Made by a program: the position numbers and the translations under genes. The notes beneath the pieces are model-generated. The model ran no database searches. It had not been told where the DNA came from and saw only the letters and a list, made by a program, of their open reading frames with translations. This document shows, in pieces, positions 1-7,158 of a stretch of DNA of 8,721 nucleotides. Position 1 is the first letter of the stretch; the number at the start of each line of letters is the position of its first letter. This stretch comes from Nitrospira sp. (GTDB lineage: Bacteria > Nitrospirota > Nitrospiria > Nitrospirales > Nitrospiraceae), in the NCBI GenBank assembly GCA_025363325.1, contig JANYEF010000160.1:1-8721 (forward strand). The letters run 5' to 3'.

Positions 1-28
1 TGTGATCCTTGCAGACGCACGCGCCTAG
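1..28 (+). CDS. GMC-family oxidoreductase, extreme C-terminus (partial)
   Basis: Only the last eight codons and the TAG stop are inside the window, reading VILADARA. On their own they would not be identifiable. They are assigned because bases 1-20 are identical to 2490-2509, where the same reading frame ends a recognisable GMC oxidoreductase C-terminus (VILADAQA). GMC enzymes are FAD-dependent alcohol, sugar or sterol oxidases/dehydrogenases. The rest of the gene lies upstream and may be intact. It runs in the same direction as the hydrolase and cytochrome genes that follow. Confidence 0.7.
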
Positions 29-298
29 TCGGGGCGTATGGCCTGGCGGCCCGACGAAGGCGGGAGAATGATCTGCGATGAACATGGCTTATCGTCTGTT
101 TGAGTGGAAATGACTGATGTATTGAGAAAAGCCATAAGGACTTCACAGAGGGAAGATAGAGATGCGCTATCAAACTGGCAGTAGTTTTTCCACTCATTCA
201 GTGGAGACGAGGACGGACTTGCAACCCCTCGGCTATCACCCAACAAACCCGATACCGATGCCAACCCTGTCTTCGAAGCCAGGGTCTGGCAGACCTAC

Positions 299-303
299 AA
301 GGA
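299..303 (+). promoter_or_regulatory. Ribosome binding site deciding the hydrolase start
   Basis: AAGGA lies 8 bases before the ATG at 312. That ATG opens directly into a lipoprotein signal peptide, so it is preferred over the in-frame ATG at 162. The 162 ATG also has a purine-rich stretch before it (GAGGGAAG, 148-155), but it would add 50 polar residues ahead of the signal peptide. Confidence 0.6.
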
Positions 304-311
304 AGATGTCT

Positions 312-2294
312 ATGAGAATCGTAGCCACAACGATTTGTGCTCTCGCCTTAACTGGTTGTGCCTCCAACCTCCCCTACACAATCGCCATCGGCAATCCGAA
401 CGAGGGCACGGGCCTGGTCAGCCCAAAAGAATGCGTCCTCCGCCTCGACGACATTGTTGGACAGATCGCTTCGGATTACTCGTCCTCCAAGTTGGACAAC
501 GTCAAATTTCTTCAGGTAGCGCTTGAGAAGAAGCTTCACGAGGACAGCGAGGTATTGAAAGGTTGTAAAAACAACAATAATACCCAGGTGGAACAAAAAG
601 GCTATCATCCCATCGAAGAGGTCGCGAAGAAATGGCTAACTTCCTACGCCCTAGATGCCACCGATCCAGATCAAGCATTGGACCGTTTCCGAGAGTATGT
701 GCGTTCTGCTCAGCTCGTGGAGAATCTGGCTAAACAAAAAATCAAACCGGAGGAAAATGAGTCTAACTTTACCGAGGAGGGCTTCGAGGCTCAGTCACAA
801 TGGTGCGGAACAGCCTTGCCAACGAAATCCTCCTGCGACAAGGAGCGATCGCTTTACCATGTGGAGACCGTGCTCATTGCTTCTCTAGACCCAGGAGAAA
901 CCGCCAAAGACCTGTACAAACATCTCCTCTCCGATATTGTGCAAGTCGAGAGAGCGGGGACCAAACGAAACCAGCGCTACTTTGTGCTCGGCTATGAAAT
1001 CCCATGGGACAAGGAACGGACGCTCGTCCGCTATGGGGTGACGTTTTACTTCAGGCAGACTGAGCCGGAGAATGGGAAAGCTCTCTCTGAAGAGAAATAC
1101 CCGGTTAAATTGATCGGCTATGATCTGACCTATGCGAACGAGGCGACCCCTGCACCTGACACCCACAAACTTTTAGTAAAGGGGCTATCGACGACATGGG
1201 GAATTACTGTGTTGCGCAGCACCGGCTACCCTTTCTCCTTTGTAATCGGGCTGAAAAATGCTGCGTTTGAGATCGCAAAGGTGCCCTTCAGCACAATCGC
1301 CGGCCTCCTCATTGGACGCGATGGCTATAACTATCCGGCAGAAAACCTCAGGACAGCCCGTGACGCCTTCTACGTGGAGGCCTTCACACTTCCCCAATCC
1401 CCATGGGGGGCTGTGTCGGGACTCTATCGCCTTCTCACTGAAACGCCGCTGGTGGGACAGTTATTCCAATACAATTATGGAATGGACCACTCGGAACGGG
1501 ACGTTCTCTTTGAGACCACACCGCGAAAGATCTTCTTGTCCCGTGGCATTTACGGCGGGAACAAATGGGGCCAGGACACAGGACTCTGGACCCTCTTTGC
1601 TCGACAAAGTTATCCCACCTACGATGTTTATAGTCCGCCCTATCGACATGGCACGGCTATCGATGTTTTCTGGTCCATGTTCAACCTGTCACATGGCCCG
1701 GCCTACAATGAAGCCCGGTATGTCATGGACTATGCGGCGCCCGACGACCGTCTGTATCTAGTAGGCCATAGTGGTGGCGTGCAGCGGAGTGTCGCAGCAT
1801 CGCGAATTCTCTCGAATCTTGGATACAAGGTGATCAAAGTGGTGGGAATCGCAGGGCCCAGCATTGGGCAGGCTGTGGTCGACACACGCTACCCCGAGGC
1901 ATTCAAGGAGTATCTCAATACCGGAAAAGGAGCCAATCAGGATATCACATCAAAAATCGGAAATGTTGCCGGTGCCTTCACGACGCTCCTCGACTACAGC
2001 GTCATCGTCCCACTGAAATACACACTTGGCTCACTTGGAGGCCTCGTCATCGGGGATCGCGAAGGCGCATATCTGATCGCTGATCGATTCGGTTTTTCAA
2101 ATGCCACGATCGTGGAGGTGGAACGAAAGCCTTCGAGCCAGCATCAGACGCCGATGCGATTGTCATTCACTGACCGGTTGGTCTTTGATGCCTATATTCG
2201 CAACGAGTTTTCCACTGCAGACCGAGAGGATCTCGAACGAGAGGATCTCCCGCATGAAATGGATCGCCCTAATGCATTCCCATGGGAACGGTAA
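312..2294 (+). CDS. Large lipoprotein with alpha/beta-hydrolase GHSGG motif
   Basis: From ATG 312 the product is 660 residues. Residues 1-16 form a lipoprotein signal peptide with lipobox L-T-G-C16, so the mature protein should be lipid-anchored outside the cytoplasm. The middle (~residues 280-340) carries hydrophobic stretches (for example FVIGLKNAAFEIAKVPFSTI). The C-terminal third has an alpha/beta-hydrolase nucleophile elbow, LYLVGHSGGVQRS, with Ser487 as the expected nucleophile; strands around it (KVIKVVGIAGPS) fit the fold. I cannot place the acid or His of the triad with confidence. The N-terminal half matches nothing I recognise. An esterase or lipase-like role is inferred from the motif only. 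The gene lies between a GMC oxidoreductase end and a second GMC fragment, and its stop codon TAA (2292-2294) falls exactly at the start of that fragment, so its own 3' end may have been altered by the rearrangement. An alternative start at 162 would give 710 residues. Confidence 0.75.
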   Translation: MRIVATTICALALTGCASNLPYTIAIGNPNEGTGLVSPKECVLRLDDIVGQIASDYSSSKLDNVKFLQVALEKKLHEDSEVLKGCKNNNNTQVEQKGYHPIEEVAKKWLTSYALDATDPDQALDRFREYVRSAQLVENLAKQKIKPEENESNFTEEGFEAQSQWCGTALPTKSSCDKERSLYHVETVLIASLDPGETAKDLYKHLLSDIVQVERAGTKRNQRYFVLGYEIPWDKERTLVRYGVTFYFRQTEPENGKALSEEKYPVKLIGYDLTYANEATPAPDTHKLLVKGLSTTWGITVLRSTGYPFSFVIGLKNAAFEIAKVPFSTIAGLLIGRDGYNYPAENLRTARDAFYVEAFTLPQSPWGAVSGLYRLLTETPLVGQLFQYNYGMDHSERDVLFETTPRKIFLSRGIYGGNKWGQDTGLWTLFARQSYPTYDVYSPPYRHGTAIDVFWSMFNLSHGPAYNEARYVMDYAAPDDRLYLVGHSGGVQRSVAASRILSNLGYKVIKVVGIAGPSIGQAVVDTRYPEAFKEYLNTGKGANQDITSKIGNVAGAFTTLLDYSVIVPLKYTLGSLGGLVIGDREGAYLIADRFGFSNATIVEVERKPSSQHQTPMRLSFTDRLVFDAYIRNEFSTADREDLEREDLPHEMDRPNAFPWER

Positions 2295-2517
2295 GGACAA
2301 TGCGTGGGGGCACCATGCATCCTGTTCCTGTCAAATGGGGCCCAAGAGCGATCCGATGGCTGTGGTGGATGCCAATTTCCGCGTGTATGGGACGACCAAC
2401 TTACGGGTAGTGGATGCATCGATTTTCCCACGCATCCCAGGGTTTTTTATCGTGACATCTGTCTATATGATTAGTGAGAAGGCGAGCGATGTGATCCTTG
2501 CAGACGCACAGGCCTAG
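2293..2517 (+). pseudogene. GMC oxidoreductase C-terminal remnant
   Basis: An open frame of 74 codons plus stop begins abruptly at KDNAWGHHAS and ends in VILADAQA. It holds the hallmark C-terminal GMC_oxred_C segments: the active-site WGHHASC with its His, MAVVDANFRVYG, LRVVDASIFPRIPG and a final helix MISEKASDVILAD. A complete GMC protein is roughly 500-600 residues, so only the last eighth or so is present, with no FAD-binding N-terminus. Upstream of 2293 the same frame is just a shadow of the hydrolase gene, and there is no plausible start or ribosome binding site. It is therefore a truncated duplicate, not a working gene. Its last bases match the window's first bases in 30 of 32 positions, showing it derives from, or shares ancestry with, the GMC gene upstream of the hydrolase. 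Confidence 0.88.
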
Positions 2518-2657
2518 TCGGAGAGTATTTCGATGTCTGATGGCAATAAACCAGGGTCTCCTAAGACAAGAGGTCGAGTACCGTCCTGCAAGGACCGCGG
2601 GGGCACGGCTCAACAGAAAGGATCTTGCTACTCTGTGACTGTCAAGGCAGACCTAAG

Positions 2658-2665
2658 AAGGAGGG
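2658..2665 (+). promoter_or_regulatory. Strong Shine-Dalgarno for the cytochrome gene
   Basis: AAGGAGGG ends 9 bases before the ATG at 2675. It directly abuts an in-frame TTG at 2666, which excludes that earlier start on spacing. The 140 bases between the GMC remnant and this site show nothing else I can name. Confidence 0.75.
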
Positions 2666-2674
2666 TTGGACGCT

Positions 2675-5134
2675 ATGATCTCAATTCGTTGGTTTGGGAT
2701 AAGAGAGGTGATGTTCCTGTGTGTGCTGGCAGCCGTCGGCTGCAGCCATATAGCGCAGCCGGGTCATGTCTTCGATGAAGCCAAGCAGGTCGGTCGCACC
2801 GTCCATTCCTTCCCTGCTGCCGGCGAAGATTATTTCCGTAACATGGATGGCGGAATTGCGCTTACGCCGGAAGAAGTCAAAGGACGTAACACGTGGATAG
2901 TTTGGACTGGTGGCAATGACCGCTTATGGGACAAACTCTCCTCACTCAGTTTTGGCACACTCGACTTTCTGAAGATTCTCTCATCCCATCCAAGTCTGAA
3001 GAACTTCAGCCGCGATAATCGCTGGTACTACTTCGGCCTGGTAAATGAACCGTGTTTTGAAAGGCCCGTCGGCCCAGACCCCCAACGATTCGGCTTATGG
3101 TTGGACAAGCGTCGCGCGAACTGTACGCCAGACCCATTCGAGAATGAGCAGAAATACCCCGGCGTGAAGATTGGCGCCCGTGGAAAGAACGTGTCGGCGG
3201 GCTCTTACTACGGATATGCCACCGGCATTGTCGGTCTCCGACTCTTTCCCAACCCCGCCTTCGACGAAGCGGCAGCGAAGAAATGGGACCCTGTGCGGTA
3301 CTACGAGGACCCCACCTACTACGATTCCAAAGACCTCGTGAAACCATATCGCGTTGGCATGTCCTGCGGCTTCTGCCATGTCGGCCCTAATCCCACTCAC
3401 CCGCCGTCCGACCCGGAACGGCCTGAGTGGGAGCATCTGAGCTCCAATGTTGGTGCGCAATATTTCTGGCTTGATCGCATCTTTAGCTGGACGGCTGACG
3501 CCAAGAGTTTCCCGGTCCAACTTTTTCATACGTCACGGCCCGGCACAATAGACACGTCTCTCATTTCCACTGACAACATTAACAACCCACGAACGATGAA
3601 CGCGGTGTACAGTCTCGGCTCCCGCCTTCAGATGGCCAAACGGTGGGGCAAGGAGACGCTTGCGGGCGGCAACCTGAACAATAAGCAATTCAACGATTTT
3701 GTGAAAGAAGGACCGCTCACGCAGTTCTTCCTGGCTCCAGATACCGTGTGGTCGCCACGTGTTTTGAAAGACGGGTCAGACTCCGTCGGCGCACTAGGCG
3801 CGTTGAATCGTGTCTATCTGAATATCGGGCTTTTCAGCGAGGAATGGTTGCTACACTTCAATCCGTTGATCGGAGGGAAACCCACGACGTCGATCGAAAT
3901 TGACGTGGCTCGAAAGAATTCCGCTTACTGGGAAGCAACGGAGCAGCAAACGCCAGATCTGGCGCTCTTCTTCCTGAAAAGTACGAACCCCCATCGACTC
4001 GCAGATGCGCCGGGAGGTAAGGCCTATCTCAGGGCGGATCACCAAAAGCTTCTCCAAGGGAAGCTCGTCTTCGCCGAGCGCTGCGCCGGCTGTCACTCGA
4101 GCAAACTTCCTGACCCTCCACCCGCTCTCGCACCCAGCCTCGACCAAGGGGGGTGCGCGGGCTCCAAGTATCTCGACTGCTGGAATACCTATTGGAACTG
4201 GACCAAGACGGACGACTTCAAAAAGGAGATGAGGGAAATTGTCCTGGCCAAGGACTTCCTCGACGGCAACTTCCTCTCCAGTGAATTGCGCGTTCCCGTC
4301 ACACTCCTTGAGACGAATGCGTGCAGCCCACTGGCGACCAACGCCATCGCCGGCAACATCTGGGACAACTTCTCGTCCCAGACCTACAAAGATCTACCGT
4401 CCGTGGGGACCATCACCTTCTACGATCCCTTTCGAGGCGAGGCGAAACCGTACACAATGCCGGCCGGCGGCCGAGGGTACACACGTCCCGCGTCGCTCAT
4501 TAGTCTATGGTCCACCGCTCCATTCCTCCTAAACAACAGCGTGGGGAGGTTTGATCCCAGGCCTTCCGTTGAAGGGCGGATGAATTCATTCGAGAATTCA
4601 ATTGAACAAATGCTCTGGCCGGAAAAGCGGGACAAGGACGAAGTGCTTGGCGACAAGGTTCCCGGCCGTATCGACCGTACAACCGAGCAAAGCTATATTA
4701 CCATTCCTGCCGGGTATCTTCCTGACACCTTCAGCGGGCTCCTGGGTTTCTGGCAACGTGTCCTCCCTTGGATTTTTGGCGAGGAGGGCGTTGAGATCGG
4801 GCCAATCCCCAAAGGCACTCCGGTCAACCTCCTTGCGAATCTGAACCTATTGTCAGAGACCACAAATCCGGGAGAACGTCTCAAGCACGATGTCAAAGTC
4901 GTAGATCTTCTGATCAAAGTTAAACATGCGCTGAAACAGTTGCCAAAGGATGCGACAGATGAAGAGGCGAGAGCCGTCTTTTCAAAGGCAGCAAGCGAGA
5001 TGTTTGATCTCAGCAAATGCCCAGATTTCATCGTGAATCGCGGGCACTACTTCGGAACCAGTTTCTTCAAAGGAGAGCCTGGACTGAGCGATGACGACAA
5101 ATGGGCACTCATCGAGTTTGTGAAAACATTCTAG
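2675..5134 (+). CDS. Di-heme c-type cytochrome lipoprotein (RoxA/MauG-like candidate)
   Basis: The protein has 819 residues. Residues 1-22 are a hydrophobic leader ending L-A-A-V-G-C, an acceptable lipobox, so it is probably a lipid-anchored periplasmic or surface protein. There are two c-type heme sites: C231-G-F-C-H inside GMSCGFCHVGPNP, and C470-A-G-C-H inside ERCAGCHSSKLP. The C-terminal part has ASLISLWSTAPFLLNNSVG, a Trp/Pro-rich segment seen in di-heme cytochrome c peroxidase-like and related cytochromes, and the chain ends with the typical WALIEFVKTF. Two hemes about 240 residues apart in one large chain recall rubber oxygenase RoxA and the wider MauG/CcpA-like group, but I cannot assign the substrate. 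Other than an electron-transfer partner for the GMC oxidase, it could be an oxygenase or peroxidase. The gene is downstream of the GMC remnant by 157 bases, and its last 26 bases overlap the convergent DUF1272 gene. Confidence 0.85.
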   Translation: MISIRWFGIREVMFLCVLAAVGCSHIAQPGHVFDEAKQVGRTVHSFPAAGEDYFRNMDGGIALTPEEVKGRNTWIVWTGGNDRLWDKLSSLSFGTLDFLKILSSHPSLKNFSRDNRWYYFGLVNEPCFERPVGPDPQRFGLWLDKRRANCTPDPFENEQKYPGVKIGARGKNVSAGSYYGYATGIVGLRLFPNPAFDEAAAKKWDPVRYYEDPTYYDSKDLVKPYRVGMSCGFCHVGPNPTHPPSDPERPEWEHLSSNVGAQYFWLDRIFSWTADAKSFPVQLFHTSRPGTIDTSLISTDNINNPRTMNAVYSLGSRLQMAKRWGKETLAGGNLNNKQFNDFVKEGPLTQFFLAPDTVWSPRVLKDGSDSVGALGALNRVYLNIGLFSEEWLLHFNPLIGGKPTTSIEIDVARKNSAYWEATEQQTPDLALFFLKSTNPHRLADAPGGKAYLRADHQKLLQGKLVFAERCAGCHSSKLPDPPPALAPSLDQGGCAGSKYLDCWNTYWNWTKTDDFKKEMREIVLAKDFLDGNFLSSELRVPVTLLETNACSPLATNAIAGNIWDNFSSQTYKDLPSVGTITFYDPFRGEAKPYTMPAGGRGYTRPASLISLWSTAPFLLNNSVGRFDPRPSVEGRMNSFENSIEQMLWPEKRDKDEVLGDKVPGRIDRTTEQSYITIPAGYLPDTFSGLLGFWQRVLPWIFGEEGVEIGPIPKGTPVNLLANLNLLSETTNPGERLKHDVKVVDLLIKVKHALKQLPKDATDEEARAVFSKAASEMFDLSKCPDFIVNRGHYFGTSFFKGEPGLSDDDKWALIEFVKTF

Positions 5135-5444
5135 CAATCTGCGCAAAAATGCGGGCTGAAGAAGACCAATGCGCGACAATCGCCTGAGCCGTCGGATCCA
5201 CCGGACGGTGGCTCACCTTGGTACTCGCCTGATCTGTCCCAAGGAAATTATCATCGTTCCAATTCATCGAAGGTCGAATCGGTCGAGGAACAAACCCGCC
5301 GCCGCAATTGGGACAGACATTTCCCAGAACCTGTTCGACACAGGCCACGCAGAACGTGCACTCATACGAGCAGATGCGCGCCTCAAGCGACTCCTGCGGC
5401 AGCGCCCTGTTGCAATGCTCGCAGGTCGGTCTGAGTTCAAGTAT
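5109..5444 (-). CDS. DUF1272 Cys-rich protein, apparent ATA start codon
   Basis: The minus-strand frame reads LELRPTCEHCNRALP, then ICSYECTFCVACVE and VCPNCGGGFVPRPIRPS, the signature of the small DUF1272 family. Counting from the ATA as residue 1, eight cysteines (8, 11, 25, 29, 32, 35, 44, 47) could bind two zinc ions. Function of the family is not known to me. The frame is open for 111 residues, longer than the ~80 usual for the family, with a tail after HRPVD. The codon where family members normally have ATG is ATA (5442-5444). A TAG stop lies seven codons further upstream in frame, and no ATG, GTG or TTG start lies between. GAGG five bases before the ATA could be a ribosome site. The first in-frame GTG (5346-5348) would delete six of the cysteines. 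Either translation starts at ATA, or the gene is freshly dead. Its 3' end overlaps the cytochrome gene convergently by 26 bases. Confidence 0.75.
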   Translation of the reverse strand: MLELRPTCEHCNRALPQESLEARICSYECTFCVACVEQVLGNVCPNCGGGFVPRPIRPSMNWNDDNFLGTDQASTKVSHRPVDPTAQAIVAHWSSSARIFAQIARMFSQTR

Positions 5445-5477
5445 GGTGCCCTCGACGTGAAGCTACCTATAATGGGC

Positions 5478-5500
5478 AATCAATGGTTTCTGGAGCTTTT
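5478..5500 (+). repeat. Short dispersed repeat R, copy R1 (diverged)
   Basis: This copy runs AATCAATGGTTTCTGGAGC then TTTT. It shares the core with R2-R4 but has substitutions that break the GGTTCC/GGAACC palindrome. The flank GGC before it and CTCATCTCG after it resemble R3 (GGC and TCATCTTCG). It lies 40 bases past the stop codon of the phosphatase gene, between that gene and DUF1272. Confidence 0.7.
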
Positions 5501-5539
5501 CTCATCTCGTACTCGATCAGGGCCTGTGTTGCAAGACGC

Positions 5540-6049
5540 CTAGCGTTCTCGAGCAAAGCGCTCAAGAGCTTCCGTTTGAGAAGGATGCTCCGGAAAGCGA
5601 TGCCGCGCATATTCGGGAATGTACTCATCACGGACCCGCGAGATGGCGGCCGCCGCCGACAGCCCGGTGTCTTGCCGAATAAGCCACGCCGCCAGGACGG
5701 TTCCGGTGCGTCCGATGCCGGCAAAGCAATGTACCAGAACCCCGCGACTCCGCTCGAGCTGAGTTTCGATGAACGCGAGAACGATGCCGAGATCCGGTGG
5801 AGGACGGAAATTGGGAGTCTCTACGAAGAGATATTGGAACCCGAGTTCCGCTGGGTTCGGCTCAATGGGCTTCTCGAAGAGCGTGATGATGGCACCGACA
5901 CCTTGCGCACGAAGGAACGGCGCAGTTGCGACGAGTCCACCGGACAGATCGGGATGCGGTGCCCCGGCGATTCTCCTGGGCACCAGCCACTTGAAGCGCG
6001 GATACTCAAGATTCGCACCAGCGCTCAATGGCTCGCCTTCATTTATCAT
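5540..6049 (-). CDS. DUSP23-like dual-specificity protein phosphatase
   Basis: The 169-residue protein matches small atypical dual-specificity phosphatases of the DUSP23 (VHZ) kind over its whole length. PRFKWLVPRRIAG near residues 17-29 matches the family's N-terminal start, and GVGAIITLFEKP follows. The active-site loop is H107-C108-F-A-G-I-G-R114-T, the CX5R(T/S) signature, with Cys108 as nucleophile and Arg114 binding phosphate. In the general-acid loop the sequence is ETPNFRPPP, so the position where DUSP23 has a catalytic Asp (IPDFCPP) is Asn80. It should act in the cytoplasm because no signal peptide is present. ATG 6049 is the only reasonable start, but no clear ribosome site precedes it. 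It lies 66 bases after the SurA-like gene, possibly in one transcript. A role on phospho-Tyr/Ser proteins or on another phosphate ester cannot be told from sequence. Confidence 0.88.
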   Translation of the reverse strand: MINEGEPLSAGANLEYPRFKWLVPRRIAGAPHPDLSGGLVATAPFLRAQGVGAIITLFEKPIEPNPAELGFQYLFVETPNFRPPPDLGIVLAFIETQLERSRGVLVHCFAGIGRTGTVLAAWLIRQDTGLSAAAAISRVRDEYIPEYARHRFPEHPSQTEALERFARER

Positions 6050-6115
6050 ATCTATTGTTTGAGTTAGACGTCATTCTCTGCACGCGCCTACGCATCAATT
6101 TGCACGTGCCTGTTA

Positions 6116-6934
6116 CTAGAAACCGGCGGCCTTCATCTCCGACGCCGTGCGTTCCCACCAGGGTTTCTCAAAGTAGAACTGCGCCTTAGTCTCGTCAGCG
6201 TAGTAGAAATTGTGCTGAAAGTAGCTGTAGACCGCGTCCTTGAACAGCGGGTCGCGGATCACGAAGGCCTTGCGATCCTCGTATTGTTCCAGGAGTTTGC
6301 GGTAGGCGTCGATGGGCTCCATGCCGGCTTGCTGAAAGATGAGGCGTCCGCCGAATTCGCGGTGCAACGCCTGGTTGATCTTCCAACTTTTGACCGAGTA
6401 TTTCGCTACCCCCTGTTCCGCCTCCTGCCAGTCCTTCTCGCGCGCCGGGTCGGCGCGTTCCTGCGCCTCGCGTGCGTCGTGCTCCTGAATCAAATTGAGG
6501 TTGTCGAGATGCTGTTGCGCTTGCTTGCGCCGCGCGTCACTCAATCCGGGGGATATCAATTCCTGCGTGAGAGGTGTGCGCTCCTTATCGCGTTTTACCC
6601 TGAGCTCTTCCCCCAGGCGGCGGCTGTTCCGGATGCTTGAGTCGATCTCAGCGGGTGTCGGCTCGATACGGCGCTGTTTAGCGTAATCCTCCAATACTGC
6701 CGTCCACACCAAGCCGCGCAACTTTTCCTGATGCATCCGCTTGATCGTCTCGTCATCGATAGCCGACGCCTTGGCCTCGTTCGGTACGTTGCCAGTATCT
6801 AAGTCCCGGAGCGTAATGGAACGGCCGAGCACCACAGCGACGACCGTTTGCGAACCCTGATCGCCCGCGTGAGCGACTGACATCGCCAGCACGAATGCAG
6901 ACACCATGGAGAGGCACCGCAAATAGCTATGCAT
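6116..6934 (-). CDS. Exported SurA N-terminal-like protein without PPIase domain
   Basis: The 272-residue product starts at ATG 6932-6934. Residues 1-23 are a Sec signal peptide (CLSMVSAFVLAMSVAHA, cleavage after AHA). The mature start, VVAVVLGRSITLRDLD followed by a helical stretch and RRIEPTPAEIDSSIRNSR, resembles the N-terminal chaperone domain of SurA/PrsA-type foldases (V-V-A-x-V-x-G-x-x-I-T-L-x-D-L and ...P-T-x-A-E-I-D). No parvulin PPIase signature follows. The centre is a charged, helix-rich region and the end is aromatic-rich (SYFQHNFYYADETKAQFYFE). A periplasmic chaperone-like or substrate-binding role is inference. An in-frame TTG at 6949 is a poorer start because it overlaps the ribosome site. 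The two genes downstream, phosphatase and DUF1272, share its direction. Confidence 0.75.
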   Translation of the reverse strand: MHSYLRCLSMVSAFVLAMSVAHAGDQGSQTVVAVVLGRSITLRDLDTGNVPNEAKASAIDDETIKRMHQEKLRGLVWTAVLEDYAKQRRIEPTPAEIDSSIRNSRRLGEELRVKRDKERTPLTQELISPGLSDARRKQAQQHLDNLNLIQEHDAREAQERADPAREKDWQEAEQGVAKYSVKSWKINQALHREFGGRLIFQQAGMEPIDAYRKLLEQYEDRKAFVIRDPLFKDAVYSYFQHNFYYADETKAQFYFEKPWWERTASEMKAAGF

Positions 6935-6941
6935 TTCATGA

Positions 6942-6947
6942 CCTCCC
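6942..6947 (-). promoter_or_regulatory. Ribosome binding site of the SurA-like gene
   Basis: GGGAGG on the minus strand lies 7 bases before the ATG at 6932-6934, which fixes that ATG as the start. Confidence 0.7.
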
Positions 6948-7021
6948 AAAGATTGGCAATGGAATTACGCTATTCGTTGGCCACGCCACGCCAGGAGGTG
7001 TTGTCTAACAATGATGAGATG

Positions 7022-7158
7022 GATCCGCATAAGATGCAGATATTCAATCTCCTATCCGTATAATAGACCGTCGATTTTCCTGAAAATACAAGACAATCGG
7101 TGGAATCTCAATCAGATGCGGTTCATGTGGTCATTGATTACGGCATCTTATGCGGATC
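7022..7158. repeat. 137-bp segment bounded by perfect 16-bp inverted repeats
   Basis: GATCCGCATAAGATGC (7022-7037) is the exact reverse complement of GCATCTTATGCGGATC (7143-7158). They enclose about 105 bases. A smaller inverted repeat, ATTTTC-CT-GAAAAT, lies inside at 7074-7087. The structure could be the ends of a small non-autonomous element or a recombinase-binding region. In the second copy of the surrounding repeat the arms shrink to 11 bases with one mismatch (7975-7985 and 8091-8101), and the small hairpin is broken by a T to C change. I see no target-site duplication. Confidence 0.7.

Noticed and set aside
84..135. ATGGCTT ... AAGCCAT 7-base inverted arms upstream of the hydrolase.
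   Set aside because: The arms are short and about 38 bases apart, which is expected by chance in this much sequence.
2533..2778. Small plus-strand open frame starting at ATG 2533 before the cytochrome gene.
   Set aside because: It runs into the cytochrome signal peptide in another frame, shows low-complexity basic composition with no family resemblance, and lacks a good ribosome site.
5198..5211. CCACCG-GA-CGGTGG inverted repeat near the cytochrome/DUF1272 boundary as a terminator or regulatory site.
   Set aside because: It lies inside the DUF1272 coding region, has no T tract and a two-base loop, and is explained by the coding sequence.
5483..6067. 194-codon plus-strand open frame opposite the phosphatase gene.
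   Set aside because: The minus strand encodes a full phosphatase with intact active-site loop; the plus frame has no recognisable features.
6063..7009. GTTAGAC (6063-6069) and GTCTAAC (7003-7009), matching the integron core-site consensus GTTRRRY, on either side of the SurA-like gene.
   Set aside because: The consensus is degenerate and expected many times by chance in this length. Neither site has the paired inner boxes or a foldable attC arm next to it, and the gene orientation does not fit a normal cassette.
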